64,000 nucleotides of DNA from Leptospira kobayashii (GTDB taxonomy: Bacteria > Spirochaetota > Leptospiria > Leptospirales > Leptospiraceae), in contig NZ_AP025028.1 of assembly GCF_003114835.2 (NCBI RefSeq), positions 2,074,001-2,138,000 on the forward strand. The letters run 5' to 3'. A program made the position numbers and the translations under genes. Under the pieces are notes generated by a model. That model saw only the letters and a list, made by a program, of their open reading frames with translations. It had not been told where the DNA came from and did no database searches. Position 1 is the stretch's first letter. The number at the start of each line of letters is the position of its first letter. Of the stretch, positions 51,214-59,769 are shown one piece after another.

Positions 51214-51867
51214 CTAAGAATGATTTCTTGTCTTGCGGTTATTTTGCCGCCACTTTCGGATTTCTTCGTGATTGCCGTTCACAAGTACATCCGGAACAGT
51301 CCAACCCATAAATTCGTAAGGTTTGGTAAACTGAGGGTATTCCAACTCTTCTTCTTCGTTGTGAGACTCTTCTTCCAAGCTCGCTTCCTTGCCCAAAAAG
51401 CCCGGAACAAAACGCGAAATACAGTCCGCCACAACCAAGGAAGCTAAATCCCCTGATGAAATTACATAGTTTCCAATAGCCACTTCCCTGTCAATTAAAT
51501 GCTCCGTAACCCGATGATCTACCCCTTCATAGTAGCCGGAAATAAAGGTAAAACAATCGGAACTCGCATAGAGTTCTTTTGCCAATTTTTGATCGAACAA
51601 TTCGCCTGAAGGAGACATGAGAACTACAAGACCTTTTTTATCTCCTAAGGACTCAAGTGCCCGATATACCGGACCAACCTGCAATAACATGCCCGGTCCT
51701 CCTCCGTAAATCGTATCGTCGACTTTCTGGTGTTTGTTGCCGGCAAAGTCTCTCAAATGGATTGTATTGATATCGATAAAGCCGTTGTTTTTGGCTTTGC
51801 CTGGGATTCCGGATTGAAAATAGGATTCGATTTTGTCAGGGAAAAGAGTGATAAAATTAAACTGCAA
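51214..51867 (-). CDS. trmD: tRNA (guanine-N1)-methyltransferase
   Basis: The 217-residue TrmD methylates G37 of tRNAs with SAM. It has the trefoil-knot SPOUT fold with [42 protein letters not shown] and [12 protein letters not shown]. The C-terminus stops at [13 protein letters not shown], before the RRPDLL-type tail of many homologues, and is thus about 20-30 residues shorter than E. coli TrmD. TTG start, overlapping rimM by 11 bases. Confidence 0.95.
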   Translation of the reverse strand: MQFNFITLFPDKIESYFQSGIPGKAKNNGFIDINTIHLRDFAGNKHQKVDDTIYGGGPGMLLQVGPVYRALESLGDKKGLVVLMSPSGELFDQKLAKELYASSDCFTFISGYYEGVDHRVTEHLIDREVAIGNYVISSGDLASLVVADCISRFVPGFLGKEASLEEESHNEEEELEYPQFTKPYEFMGWTVPDVLVNGNHEEIRKWRQNNRKTRNHS

Positions 51868-52396
51868 ACCAATCCTCCCAGGAAATCACTTCGATTTGGA
51901 TTTTTTGCAAATCCCAATCCCCCACGTATTTATTTAAAAACGGGACGAGAACTTCCTTTGGTTCTATTTCTTCTTTTGCAACAAAACGAAGAATAGGATG
52001 GGCTGCATTGTCGATGACTTCCTTTACAAAGTAACCGAGTCCCTTTTCCCCCAACACGTGAGTTGCCTCCAAACCGATTAAATCCAATACATAGACTTCG
52101 CCCGGAGCCGGTTTGGGAAGTTCCGATTTTTTTAAAAATATACCTGCCTGGCGGAATACCACAACAGCTTCAGGGGTTTCATATCCTTCCAATTTCGCTA
52201 AATAGAAGCTGGAATGTTTTTTGATTTCAAGGATCTTAACTTGCTTTTTTGTTCCACCGACTAACTCGACGGAACAAACAATCGGAGTCTTGAGGATTGC
52301 TAATGTTTCACCCTCTGTATGGATTCGAATGAGACCTTTGATTCCGTGGGTTGCACCAAAGTCGCCGACTTTGATGATACTTGGATCAGTCGACAA
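51857..52396 (-). CDS. rimM: 16S rRNA processing protein RimM
   Basis: The 179-residue RimM helps maturation of the 30S head around S19. The N-terminal domain begins [20 protein letters not shown], and the PRC-barrel follows with [19 protein letters not shown] and [20 protein letters not shown]. Start TTG overlaps the khpA stop region by 11 bases. Usual order khpA-rimM-trmD-rplS. Confidence 0.95.
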   Translation of the reverse strand: MSTDPSIIKVGDFGATHGIKGLIRIHTEGETLAILKTPIVCSVELVGGTKKQVKILEIKKHSSFYLAKLEGYETPEAVVVFRQAGIFLKKSELPKPAPGEVYVLDLIGLEATHVLGEKGLGYFVKEVIDNAAHPILRFVAKEEIEPKEVLVPFLNKYVGDWDLQKIQIEVISWEDWFAV

Positions 52397-52616
52397 TTTC
52401 TAAAGTGTAGTTTTTGCCTTGTTTGGTGCCAGCGGCTTGGAGAACTGTTCGCAAAGACTTTGCTATGCGACCGTTTTTTCCGATGACTTTTCCCAAATCT
52501 TTTTGAGCCACTCGAAGCTCAATGACCGTTTCCTCTTCTCCAGGCACTTGATTTACAACTACCTGGTCAGGTTGGTCTACTAGGGAATGAACTATATAAC
52601 GAACAAGTGATTCCAT
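52386..52616 (-). CDS. khpA: KH-domain RNA-binding protein KhpA (YlqC)
   Basis: The 76-residue protein is a single type II KH domain with a GKNG loop (46-49) in the [18 protein letters not shown] segment. KhpA, with KhpB, binds small and messenger RNAs. It occupies its standard position between rpsP and rimM; a KhpB/Jag gene is not in this window. Confidence 0.95.
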   Translation of the reverse strand: MESLVRYIVHSLVDQPDQVVVNQVPGEEETVIELRVAQKDLGKVIGKNGRIAKSLRTVLQAAGTKQGKNYTLEIVD

Positions 52617-52631
52617 TTGGATACTAGAATC

Positions 52632-52889
52632 TTAACCTTTGTATTTTGACCAGATGCCGTTCTTTTTAAGAAGAGCAAGGACAGTGTCAGTTGGTTGCGC
52701 GCCTTTTTTGAGCCAAGAAAGAGTTTTCTCTTCATTGAAATCAGACTGTTTTACCGCAGATGCAGTTGGGTGAAAATGGCCTACAGCCTCAATGAAACGA
52801 CCGTCACGAGGAGATCGGATATCCGCCGCAACAATACGGTAGTGTGGATCTGCTTTCGTTCCAGTTCTCTGTAATCTTAACTTTACCAA
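52632..52889 (-). CDS. rpsP: 30S ribosomal protein S16
   Basis: The 85-residue S16 starts [20 protein letters not shown] after a TTG initiator and continues with [25 protein letters not shown] lies eight bases before the TTG. It is the first gene of the ribosomal-protein/tRNA-modification operon; a promoter with TTGACA lies upstream. Confidence 0.97.
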   Translation of the reverse strand: MVKLRLQRTGTKADPHYRIVAADIRSPRDGRFIEAVGHFHPTASAVKQSDFNEEKTLSWLKKGAQPTDTVLALLKKNGIWSKYKG

Positions 52890-52913
52890 GAAAGTGTACC
52901 TCTTTTGCTACAG

Positions 52914-52940
52914 GTTTTAAAAACTAGCCTCCCCTGTCAA
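52914..52940 (-). promoter_or_regulatory. Candidate promoter of the rpsP operon
   Basis: On the minus strand TTGACA and TAAAAC are separated by 15 bases, with the -10 about 25 bases before the rpsP start. It begins just after the rpe stop. Perfect -35, weak -10, short spacing. Confidence 0.42.
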
Positions 52941-52949
52941 GAGTGAGTT

Positions 52950-53597
52950 TTAACCCTTCGCCAAATCCTTCAATTTTTTTCCCTGTTCGTTCGGATTTCC
53001 GGTTTTAAATAGCCCGGAACCGACAACACACAAGTCCACTCCCAGTTTTTCCAGCTCCCGGATATTGGATTCATTGACTCCTCCATCCACTTCCAGCTCG
53101 ATTCCGTAGGGAGAAGTCATCTTGCGAACCTTTTCAATTTTTTCAAATCCGGTTTTGATAAAGGATTGGCCGTAAAAACCGGGATCAACCGTCATCAAAA
53201 GTACCAAATCAAGATAAGGTAGAATCGTAGAAATCGCTTCCGGAGGAGTCGCAGGATTCAGAGAAACTCCTACCTTGCAACCTGCCTTTCTGATCTCTTC
53301 TGCCAACCGAACTGCAAAATGAGTCGTTTCTATATGAAATGTAACGCAGTAAGGTTTCAATTCCAAATATTTTTGAACATGATCTTCCGGTTTTGCGACC
53401 ATAAGATGTACATCCAAAGGGATATCAGTGAGTTCTCCCACTTCTTTGGTAATCGCTTCCCCAAAAGAAATCTGAGGGACAAAGTTTCCGTCCATTACAT
53501 CCATATGAATGTAATCGATATTCTCTTTTTTAAATGTAGGAAGAATGGTGGATAATGCGGTCATTTTTGCCGCAAGGATAGAGGCGGAAATTTTCAT
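52950..53597 (-). CDS. rpe: Ribulose-phosphate 3-epimerase
   Basis: The protein of 215 residues interconverts ribulose-5-phosphate and xylulose-5-phosphate in the pentose phosphate pathway. TIM-barrel motifs: [50 protein letters not shown] and [13 protein letters not shown], with the catalytic Asp and metal His ligands in HMDVMD and HLMV. A longer frame to 53654 is inside the PASTA gene; the ATG at 53597, four bases after that stop, starts the conserved sequence. Confidence 0.96.
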   Translation of the reverse strand: MKISASILAAKMTALSTILPTFKKENIDYIHMDVMDGNFVPQISFGEAITKEVGELTDIPLDVHLMVAKPEDHVQKYLELKPYCVTFHIETTHFAVRLAEEIRKAGCKVGVSLNPATPPEAISTILPYLDLVLLMTVDPGFYGQSFIKTGFEKIEKVRKMTSPYGIELEVDGGVNESNIRELEKLGVDLCVVGSGLFKTGNPNEQGKKLKDLAKG

Positions 53598-53601
53598 AGA
53601 T

Positions 53602-54621
53602 TTAGTATTTTCCTTTGAATGTCCAAGACTTGGCTTCACCGGTATTCTGGCCAACTAACGTCAGCTTGGTTTCCTTGCTGCGATAAAACGCGAGGTTGAC
53701 AACCTGATCTTCTTCCAGGTTTTGAGAACTAAGGATGTCTTTTTTCACTTCATTCCCGGATCTTTCATCCGTATAAGTGAGAGTGGCAGTATAAATATCC
53801 TTATCATCCACTTCGTAACTTACGGATTCATATACATAATTCAGTTTTTCCTCAGCCTTTAAAAAATTCACATCCATAACCGCGCCTTTGGGAGTGAGTT
53901 TGATGGAGCTGATCTTTCCATTGTCATCTCGGAATTCCGGTTTTTTAAATTCGGTAATCGTATAGGGAATTTTTCTTCTTTGAAAGGAATCCACCGCAAA
54001 AGGAAGAGGGACTCCTAAAAAATCGGATTCTTTCAAGACTTCCGCATTACTTTGATTAGTTTTTTCTTTGGCGCTGGACTCGGTAACAAGTAAAAATATC
54101 TTTTCACCTGAATGAGTTTCTTTGCCTGGGGCGGGAATCTGGTCGATCACAGTATCAGGAGGTTCGTCCCCAACGGAAGGAACATAGGTAATCCCTCCAA
54201 TGGTCAGAGGAACGTAAACATCTCCTGCAAGTACCTTTTCCAAAACGGCTTTCGCCCGTTTCAAATCCTGACCTTTCAGATCGGGAACGGTAATCCGGTC
54301 GAATCCCACATTGACGGTAACATAAAGTTTTGAACCTGCTTCCACTTCTTTTCCCGGATCGATGGACTGAGATAAAATCACCCCGTCCGTTTTTTCAGGA
54401 ATCCGAAGAGTCTCCAATCTCACTTTCAATTGCAACCGTTGTAACTCATTATGCACTTCAATGTAATTTTTTCCGATGATCAAAGGCATTGTAACCTTTT
54501 GTTCGTCTTTGGTACGAACCACGACCACAAGGAATGCTCCCACAAAAAAAATCAAAAGCCCGAGGCTGATAAATAAAACATAACCACTGTAAGGTAGGAT
54601 TTTAAGAAATTTCTCTTTCAC
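53602..54621 (-). CDS. PASTA-domain membrane protein without kinase or transpeptidase
   Basis: The 339-residue protein has one membrane span (about 12-34) and then two PASTA repeats (about 42-105 and 110-180), as seen in [18 protein letters not shown] and [23 protein letters not shown] domains bind peptidoglycan fragments in Ser/Thr kinases and penicillin-binding proteins, but here no catalytic domain is attached. The C-terminal 150 residues are unrecognised. It overlaps fmt (GTGA) and precedes rpe. Likely periplasmic and cell-wall-linked. Confidence 0.85.
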   Translation of the reverse strand: MKEKFLKILPYSGYVLFISLGLLIFFVGAFLVVVVRTKDEQKVTMPLIIGKNYIEVHNELQRLQLKVRLETLRIPEKTDGVILSQSIDPGKEVEAGSKLYVTVNVGFDRITVPDLKGQDLKRAKAVLEKVLAGDVYVPLTIGGITYVPSVGDEPPDTVIDQIPAPGKETHSGEKIFLLVTESSAKEKTNQSNAEVLKESDFLGVPLPFAVDSFQRRKIPYTITEFKKPEFRDDNGKISSIKLTPKGAVMDVNFLKAEEKLNYVYESVSYEVDDKDIYTATLTYTDERSGNEVKKDILSSQNLEEDQVVNLAFYRSKETKLTLVGQNTGEAKSWTFKGKY

Positions 54622-55571
54622 GTAAATGTTTCTCCAAGGGATGCCCTTGCTCCGTTAAAAAAATCGAAACCGCTCATCGGTTTTTTCCCTTCAGGCTGAA
54701 GAGTCTCTATACCTAGCAGGTTTCCGTCTCCGCAGACGCAGAAAAGTCTTTTTTTCTCACCGATTAAAAAGCTTCCGAGGGGAAGATCCGATGTAATAGG
54801 TCTTAGATCGGCGGTAAAAAAAGACCGGTTGATAATCACTCTTTTTTCGCGAAAAACAGTGTATGCCAAAGGGTCGGGATAGAGAGCTCGGATTTGATTG
54901 TGAATTTCAAATGCGGAACGGGTCCAGTTTATGGATCTATCTTCCGGTCCGATTTTGCGGCAATGAGTGGCGAGGGAATGGTCTTGGGGGATTTTGGGAA
55001 GCGGTTTTGATTCCAAATTCCGAATCATATCGATCAAAGGAAGAGCTCCTTTTGCAGTGATAGCGTCTAACAAATCTTTGGTTGTTTCTTCCTGTCCGAC
55101 TACCCAACTTTCCTGAACGACTATATCTCCCGAATCCACTTCCTTTGCCAAATGTTGGATCGTAAATCCTGAGATAGTCTCCCCACTCAATAAAAAAGAT
55201 TGAACGGGAGAAGCACCTCTGTATTTAGGAAGCAAACTTCCGTGCAAATTGATGCTTCCGTATTTGGGAAACTGAAACACCACTTCGGGAATGATCGAAC
55301 CGTAGGCATAAACGATATGAATGGAAGAAGGATAGGAGCAGATTTTCTTTTTCGCATCTTCATCCAAACGAAGTCGTTCCGATTGAATGATCGGGATGGA
55401 ATGTTCCGATGCCAGTTGTTTTACAGGAGTGGGAGTGAGTTCTTTTTTTCTTCCCACAGGTCTGTCGGGATTGGTAACAACAAAGTCAACGGATATGCCC
55501 GCCTCAAGCAACAAGCCTAATAATTTTGCAGAATGTGAGGGTGATCCGAAATAACCGATAGAGATTGACAT
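54618..55571 (-). CDS. fmt: Methionyl-tRNA formyltransferase
   Basis: The 317-residue enzyme formylates initiator Met-tRNA with 10-formyl-THF. Motifs include the start IGYFGSPSHSAKLLGLLLEA, NLHGSLLPKYRGASPVQ with the catalytic Asn and His, and GFTIQHLAKEVDSGDIV. AAAGGAAA before the ATG. Following priA in the common priA-fmt order, and overlapping the PASTA gene; a def gene is not seen. Confidence 0.96.
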   Translation of the reverse strand: MSISIGYFGSPSHSAKLLGLLLEAGISVDFVVTNPDRPVGRKKELTPTPVKQLASEHSIPIIQSERLRLDEDAKKKICSYPSSIHIVYAYGSIIPEVVFQFPKYGSINLHGSLLPKYRGASPVQSFLLSGETISGFTIQHLAKEVDSGDIVVQESWVVGQEETTKDLLDAITAKGALPLIDMIRNLESKPLPKIPQDHSLATHCRKIGPEDRSINWTRSAFEIHNQIRALYPDPLAYTVFREKRVIINRSFFTADLRPITSDLPLGSFLIGEKKRLFCVCGDGNLLGIETLQPEGKKPMSGFDFFNGARASLGETFT

Positions 55572-55615
55572 GATTTTCCTTTTCTATTCCAGATTTTACC
55601 GATTCGGGAATGGAA

Positions 55616-57574
55616 TCAAACCAAATCCACCGGATCAAAGTCGTATTCCACATAACACCGGATATCCTGTTTCACTTGTTCTTTCAGTGTTTTCAATACT
55701 TCTCTGATTTTTTGAATGGTTTTCGATTTGATCAATATATGATGTCTGAAATTATTATCAATTTTATAAAAAGGACAGGGAGAAGGGCCCAGAATGTCGA
55801 TCCCATCACCCTCTTCTATCAAATGAACTAAAACTTCTTTATAATGAACAGATAGTTTTGCGGAACGATCTTCGTCTTTGGATCGAAATACCAGTCTTGC
55901 AAGCCGTGAAAAAGGAGGATATCGTAAGGAATGTCGAAATGCTATTTCCCATTCGTAAAATTCTTCGTAATTTTGGCGAAGCGCCATTTGAATCACCGGA
56001 TGAGTGGGATCCGTAGCTTGGATAAATACTTCTCCGGGGATATCCCCACGCCCGGCACGTCCCGCCACTTGAGCTAAAAGAGAAAAAGTTCTTTCGGCAC
56101 TTCTAAAATCCGGAACGCCTAACCCGTGATTGGCGTTCAAAATCCCAACCAATGTTACATTCGGAAAATCGAGACCCTTGGCCACCATTTGGGTGCCGGT
56201 AAGAATATCCAATTCCTTGGATTCCAATCTTTCCAACACTTCTTTTACTATATCTTTATTGCGCGTAGAATCTTGATCCAGTCTTTCTACTTTTGCTTGA
56301 GGAAAGATGGAAACAAGAGTCTCTTCCAGTTTCTGAGTACCAGCTCCCACAAGTTCGATTTCACCTTCTTCCGCCTGCAATTGTTTGAAAGAAATTTTAT
56401 AACCGCAAAGATGACACATCACCAAACCCTGGTTATGATAACAAAGTGAAGAAGTGCATTTAGGACAAGGTAAAAATTCGTTTTTGGATTTGGAATGGAT
56501 TAAAGGACTATATCCTCTTCGATTCAGAAGAATCAAGGTTTGTTCTTTTTTTTTCAACCGGTCTTGGATTCTGAATTGCAGATCTCCCGAAACCAATTGG
56601 TGATCATCTTTCATTTTTCCGATTTCTATTTTGGCGAGTGTAGCGTTCGGATTCGCTCTTTTGGTTAATTTATGAAACCCGATTCGTCCCTGCTTTGCCT
56701 GGAAAAATATTTCCAGGCTGGGTGTGGCACTTCCCATAACCAGCTTTCCCGAACGTTCTTTGATCCTTTGGAGGGCAACCTGGCGGGCATGATAACGAGG
56801 GTTTGAATTTTCCTTATAGGATCCGTCGTGCTCTTCATCAATGATGATCAAATCTATATTTTTCAAAGGTGCAAATACTGCGGATCTGGTCCCGATCACG
56901 ATCCGTTTTTTACCTTCCAAAACATCAGTATAATTTTGAAACTTTTCGGATGTGCGGAGATGGGAATGTAAAATGGCAATCTCACCGGGAAAAATCCTTT
57001 CGATTCTTTGTACTGTGGGAAATGTCAGACTGATTTCCGGAACAAGAAAAAGAATGGATCCATCCGTGTTTTCCAAATAATGTTTCATCAGATGAATGTA
57101 TACTTCCGTTTTACCGCTCCCCGTGATTCCGAAAAGCAAATGCACAATTTCTTCGGGACCAGAACGAAGGATGCTTTCAAAAGCTAATTTTTGTTCATCG
57201 TTCAGTTGTTGTAAATTCTCGTGTCTGATTATCAGGTCGGATCGGTGAGTTTTTATTTTTCTTTTTCCTCGAGGAAGCATTTTAAATAATGCTTCTCCCA
57301 AAGAAGACAGATATGACTCGCTCATCCAATCTCCTAATTCTATCTGTTCTTTCGTGATGACAGGAGAGGAATCTATTACCTTTATGATTTTTTTTACTTT
57401 GTAATTCGGCTCGTTGTTGTGAGACTCAAGGACGATTCCTTCCACTTCTTCATTCCCCACTTCCACAACTACACGAACACCAGGACTAATACCGGTAACA
57501 TCATCAGGAAGCAGATAAGTCAAAGACCGATCATTCCAACTCACATTGACAGCGACCTCTACATAACTGATCAT
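55616..57574 (-). CDS. priA: Primosomal helicase PriA, incomplete zinc-binding set
   Basis: The 652-residue PriA restarts stalled replication forks. The N-terminal DNA-binding part is followed by Walker A GITGSGKT (149-156), DEEH (246-249), NRRGYSP and LVGILNANHGLGVPDFRSAE. Between the helicase lobes the zinc region has C370, C373, C378, C387, C390, five cysteines in place of the usual eight. The later CPxCGS pair is missing, so one of the two zinc sites is probably lost. It is shorter than E. coli PriA (732). Seven bases after the UDG-like gene. Confidence 0.92.
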   Translation of the reverse strand: MISYVEVAVNVSWNDRSLTYLLPDDVTGISPGVRVVVEVGNEEVEGIVLESHNNEPNYKVKKIIKVIDSSPVITKEQIELGDWMSESYLSSLGEALFKMLPRGKRKIKTHRSDLIIRHENLQQLNDEQKLAFESILRSGPEEIVHLLFGITGSGKTEVYIHLMKHYLENTDGSILFLVPEISLTFPTVQRIERIFPGEIAILHSHLRTSEKFQNYTDVLEGKKRIVIGTRSAVFAPLKNIDLIIIDEEHDGSYKENSNPRYHARQVALQRIKERSGKLVMGSATPSLEIFFQAKQGRIGFHKLTKRANPNATLAKIEIGKMKDDHQLVSGDLQFRIQDRLKKKEQTLILLNRRGYSPLIHSKSKNEFLPCPKCTSSLCYHNQGLVMCHLCGYKISFKQLQAEEGEIELVGAGTQKLEETLVSIFPQAKVERLDQDSTRNKDIVKEVLERLESKELDILTGTQMVAKGLDFPNVTLVGILNANHGLGVPDFRSAERTFSLLAQVAGRAGRGDIPGEVFIQATDPTHPVIQMALRQNYEEFYEWEIAFRHSLRYPPFSRLARLVFRSKDEDRSAKLSVHYKEVLVHLIEEGDGIDILGPSPCPFYKIDNNFRHHILIKSKTIQKIREVLKTLKEQVKQDIRCYVEYDFDPVDLV

Positions 57575-57581
57575 ATAATAT

Positions 57582-58403
57582 TTAAGAAATATATTTGGAA
57601 ATGGATTTCAATTGATCTAAAAATTGAGTTTCAAGGGATTGTTTTTCCTGCGCGTATTGAAACAAAACACTCTCTTCTCCCGAGTTCGATTTCGATTTTT
57701 CCTCAAGAAATACAAGCGCCTCAGGAGATCTGAGAGTTAATACGGGAATTTTCTTATCGCCGAAATCCCAATGAACGATCTTTCCCAAATGATCTTTTGC
57801 TTTATCACCAAACACAAGCCTGGCGGAAGATCCCAAAAGGACGATCCCTTGGATATCGAAGTCGGTAATATTGTCCTGGATATGAATCTTGCATGTATCA
57901 ATCCTGGTTTTCCAATCTTCTTCTTTCGAATTTGTATTTGAAAAATTGCAAGCCGGATACTCTTGATAAAAAAACTCCTGATAGGAAAATCCGAATGCTT
58001 TCTCAATCAGAGAACTCCAGATTTTCTCAGTCAAAATTTCCCTAAAAATCTGATTGGGGCTTCTTTTCACAAAGGGTTTGTCTTTGGGCGAGACTGCACC
58101 GGAATAATGCAAAACTAAGATCGGTTTCCTACCTCTATAGAAAAAATTCCTTATACCCGAGATCTTTCCCGAACATAGTGTACAAGGAAAATTGACCACT
58201 TCCCTATTGGTTCTTTGTTTTTCTTTTGTTTCCTTTGCTTTTTGTTCCGAGCTTTTTTTGGTCAATGCTTTCCATGGAAAATGGATATCACCCGGATCAG
58301 GTTCATGATTCAAATGAAATATAGGTAAAGACTGTTTTTTGAGAAAATATTTCGTTTCTTCGATAATATCCACAAGTTGGTTGAATAATTCCTTCTGATT
58401 CAT
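57582..58403 (-). CDS. Divergent uracil-DNA-glycosylase-fold-like protein
   Basis: The 273-residue protein has no clear match. A basic linker (about 45-70) is followed by FPCTLCSGK, then a strand PILVLHYSGAVSP, a helix containing a CxxxIQDNI-like CKIHIQDNITDFDIQGIVLLG and a late RSPEAL. The pattern is similar to UDG families 4/5, where a CxxC and Cys residues bind [4Fe-4S] and a GEAPG and HPS motif do catalysis. The catalytic motifs are replaced here. It may be an inactive or altered DNA-binding relative. It lies between priA and ntrX. Confidence 0.55.
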   Translation of the reverse strand: MNQKELFNQLVDIIEETKYFLKKQSLPIFHLNHEPDPGDIHFPWKALTKKSSEQKAKETKEKQRTNREVVNFPCTLCSGKISGIRNFFYRGRKPILVLHYSGAVSPKDKPFVKRSPNQIFREILTEKIWSSLIEKAFGFSYQEFFYQEYPACNFSNTNSKEEDWKTRIDTCKIHIQDNITDFDIQGIVLLGSSARLVFGDKAKDHLGKIVHWDFGDKKIPVLTLRSPEALVFLEEKSKSNSGEESVLFQYAQEKQSLETQFLDQLKSISKYIS

Positions 58404-58406
58404 TCT

Positions 58407-59765
58407 TTAATTTTCCACCAACTGATCCACCTGGATGTTCAAGGATTTTAATTTGCGATAAAGATGTGTTCTTTCAATGCCTAAAGCTTTGGAAGCACGG
58501 CTTACATTTCCGTCGAAGTTTTGAAGGGTTTTGATGATATACTGTCTCTCGAATTCGTCTTTCGCATGTTTTAAATCTCCCCGTTCCGCCATCTCGTTCG
58601 CTTTTTTAAATCCCAGAAGCGAATCTTTAACATCCTTTTGGCGAATCGTATCGTTCGGAACCATAATGGAAAGTCTTTCCAGAATATTTCGAAGTTCCCT
58701 GATATTTCCGGGCCAAAAATGCTGCACAAGTAGATCCAAAGCTTCCCTGTCGATTGTTTTAGGTGTTAGGTCATTGTCTTTGATCGATTTTTTGAGATAA
58801 TGTTCCACTAAAATAGGAATGTCCTGTTTACGCTCTCGAAGCGGAGGAAGTTCGATCGGAATTACATTCAATCTATAATACAGATCCTCTCTGAATTTTC
58901 CTTCTTTGATCGCGTCTTCCACATTGATATTGGTTGCAGCAATCACACGAACATCCACCTGAATGGTTTCATTTCCACCGATCCGTTCGAATCTTTGTTC
59001 CTGCAATACCCGAAGTACTTTTGCCTGGGTAGCAAGGGACATATCGCAAATCTCGTCAAGAAACAAAGTTCCATTATGCGCTTGTTCGAATTTACCGATT
59101 TTGCGGTCGGTAGCTCCGGTGAATGCCCCCTTCTCATATCCGAAAAGTTCGGATTCGATCAAATCCTCGGGGATCGCCGCGCAATTGATTTCTATATAAG
59201 GTAAGTCCCTTCTTTTTGAATTTTGAAAGATAGCTCGGGCAACCAATTCCTTACCCGTTCCGTTATCTCCAAAAATAAAAACACGAGCGTTCGTCTGTGC
59301 CGCCTGGTAAATTGCAAATTTGACCTTTCTAATTCCGGGAGAGACCCCGAGTATTTCATCATATTCTAATTTGATATTTGGAGTCTCCGATTCGGAATCG
59401 GTCGATTTTTGAAGGGCGGTCTCTATGGTTTGGATCACTTTTTCAATCGACAAAGGTTTTTCCAAAAAATCATTTGCACCTTTTTTAGTAGCACTTACTG
59501 CAAGTTCGATGGTTCCGTGACCGGAAATCATTACGATCGGAATGGTGGGATATATTTTTTTACATTCATCCAGAATGGTAAGCCCATCTTCCTTTCCCAC
59601 CCAAACATCCAAAAGGATAAGTGACGGTCTATCTTTTGTCAGTGCTTTGATTAAGGTTTTTCCATTGCTGAAGTCTTCGACCAGATAATTCTCGTCTTCC
59701 AGAATGGCTCTGAGAGATTTGCGAATTTCCTTTTCGTCGTCAAGAATGTAAATTAGCTTCTGCAT
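58407..59765 (-). CDS. ntrX: NtrX-type sigma-54 activator response regulator
   Basis: The 452-residue regulator has a receiver domain with phospho-Asp53 ([11 protein letters not shown]), a sigma-54-interaction AAA+ domain with [14 protein letters not shown] and the GAFTGA loop in [13 protein letters not shown], and a Fis-type HTH at the C-terminus ([19 protein letters not shown]). It binds upstream of sigma-54 promoters. It pairs with the NtrY-like kinase immediately upstream and is in one operon with rpoN. Nitrogen control is known for proteobacterial NtrYX but need not apply here. Confidence 0.93.
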   Translation of the reverse strand: MQKLIYILDDEKEIRKSLRAILEDENYLVEDFSNGKTLIKALTKDRPSLILLDVWVGKEDGLTILDECKKIYPTIPIVMISGHGTIELAVSATKKGANDFLEKPLSIEKVIQTIETALQKSTDSESETPNIKLEYDEILGVSPGIRKVKFAIYQAAQTNARVFIFGDNGTGKELVARAIFQNSKRRDLPYIEINCAAIPEDLIESELFGYEKGAFTGATDRKIGKFEQAHNGTLFLDEICDMSLATQAKVLRVLQEQRFERIGGNETIQVDVRVIAATNINVEDAIKEGKFREDLYYRLNVIPIELPPLRERKQDIPILVEHYLKKSIKDNDLTPKTIDREALDLLVQHFWPGNIRELRNILERLSIMVPNDTIRQKDVKDSLLGFKKANEMAERGDLKHAKDEFERQYIIKTLQNFDGNVSRASKALGIERTHLYRKLKSLNIQVDQLVEN

Positions 59766-59769
59766 ACTA

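Noticed and set aside
52950..53654. Longer rpe starting at 53654
   Set aside because: The extra 19 residues lie inside the PASTA gene and are not family-like; the ATG at 53597 starts the conserved sequence right after that gene.
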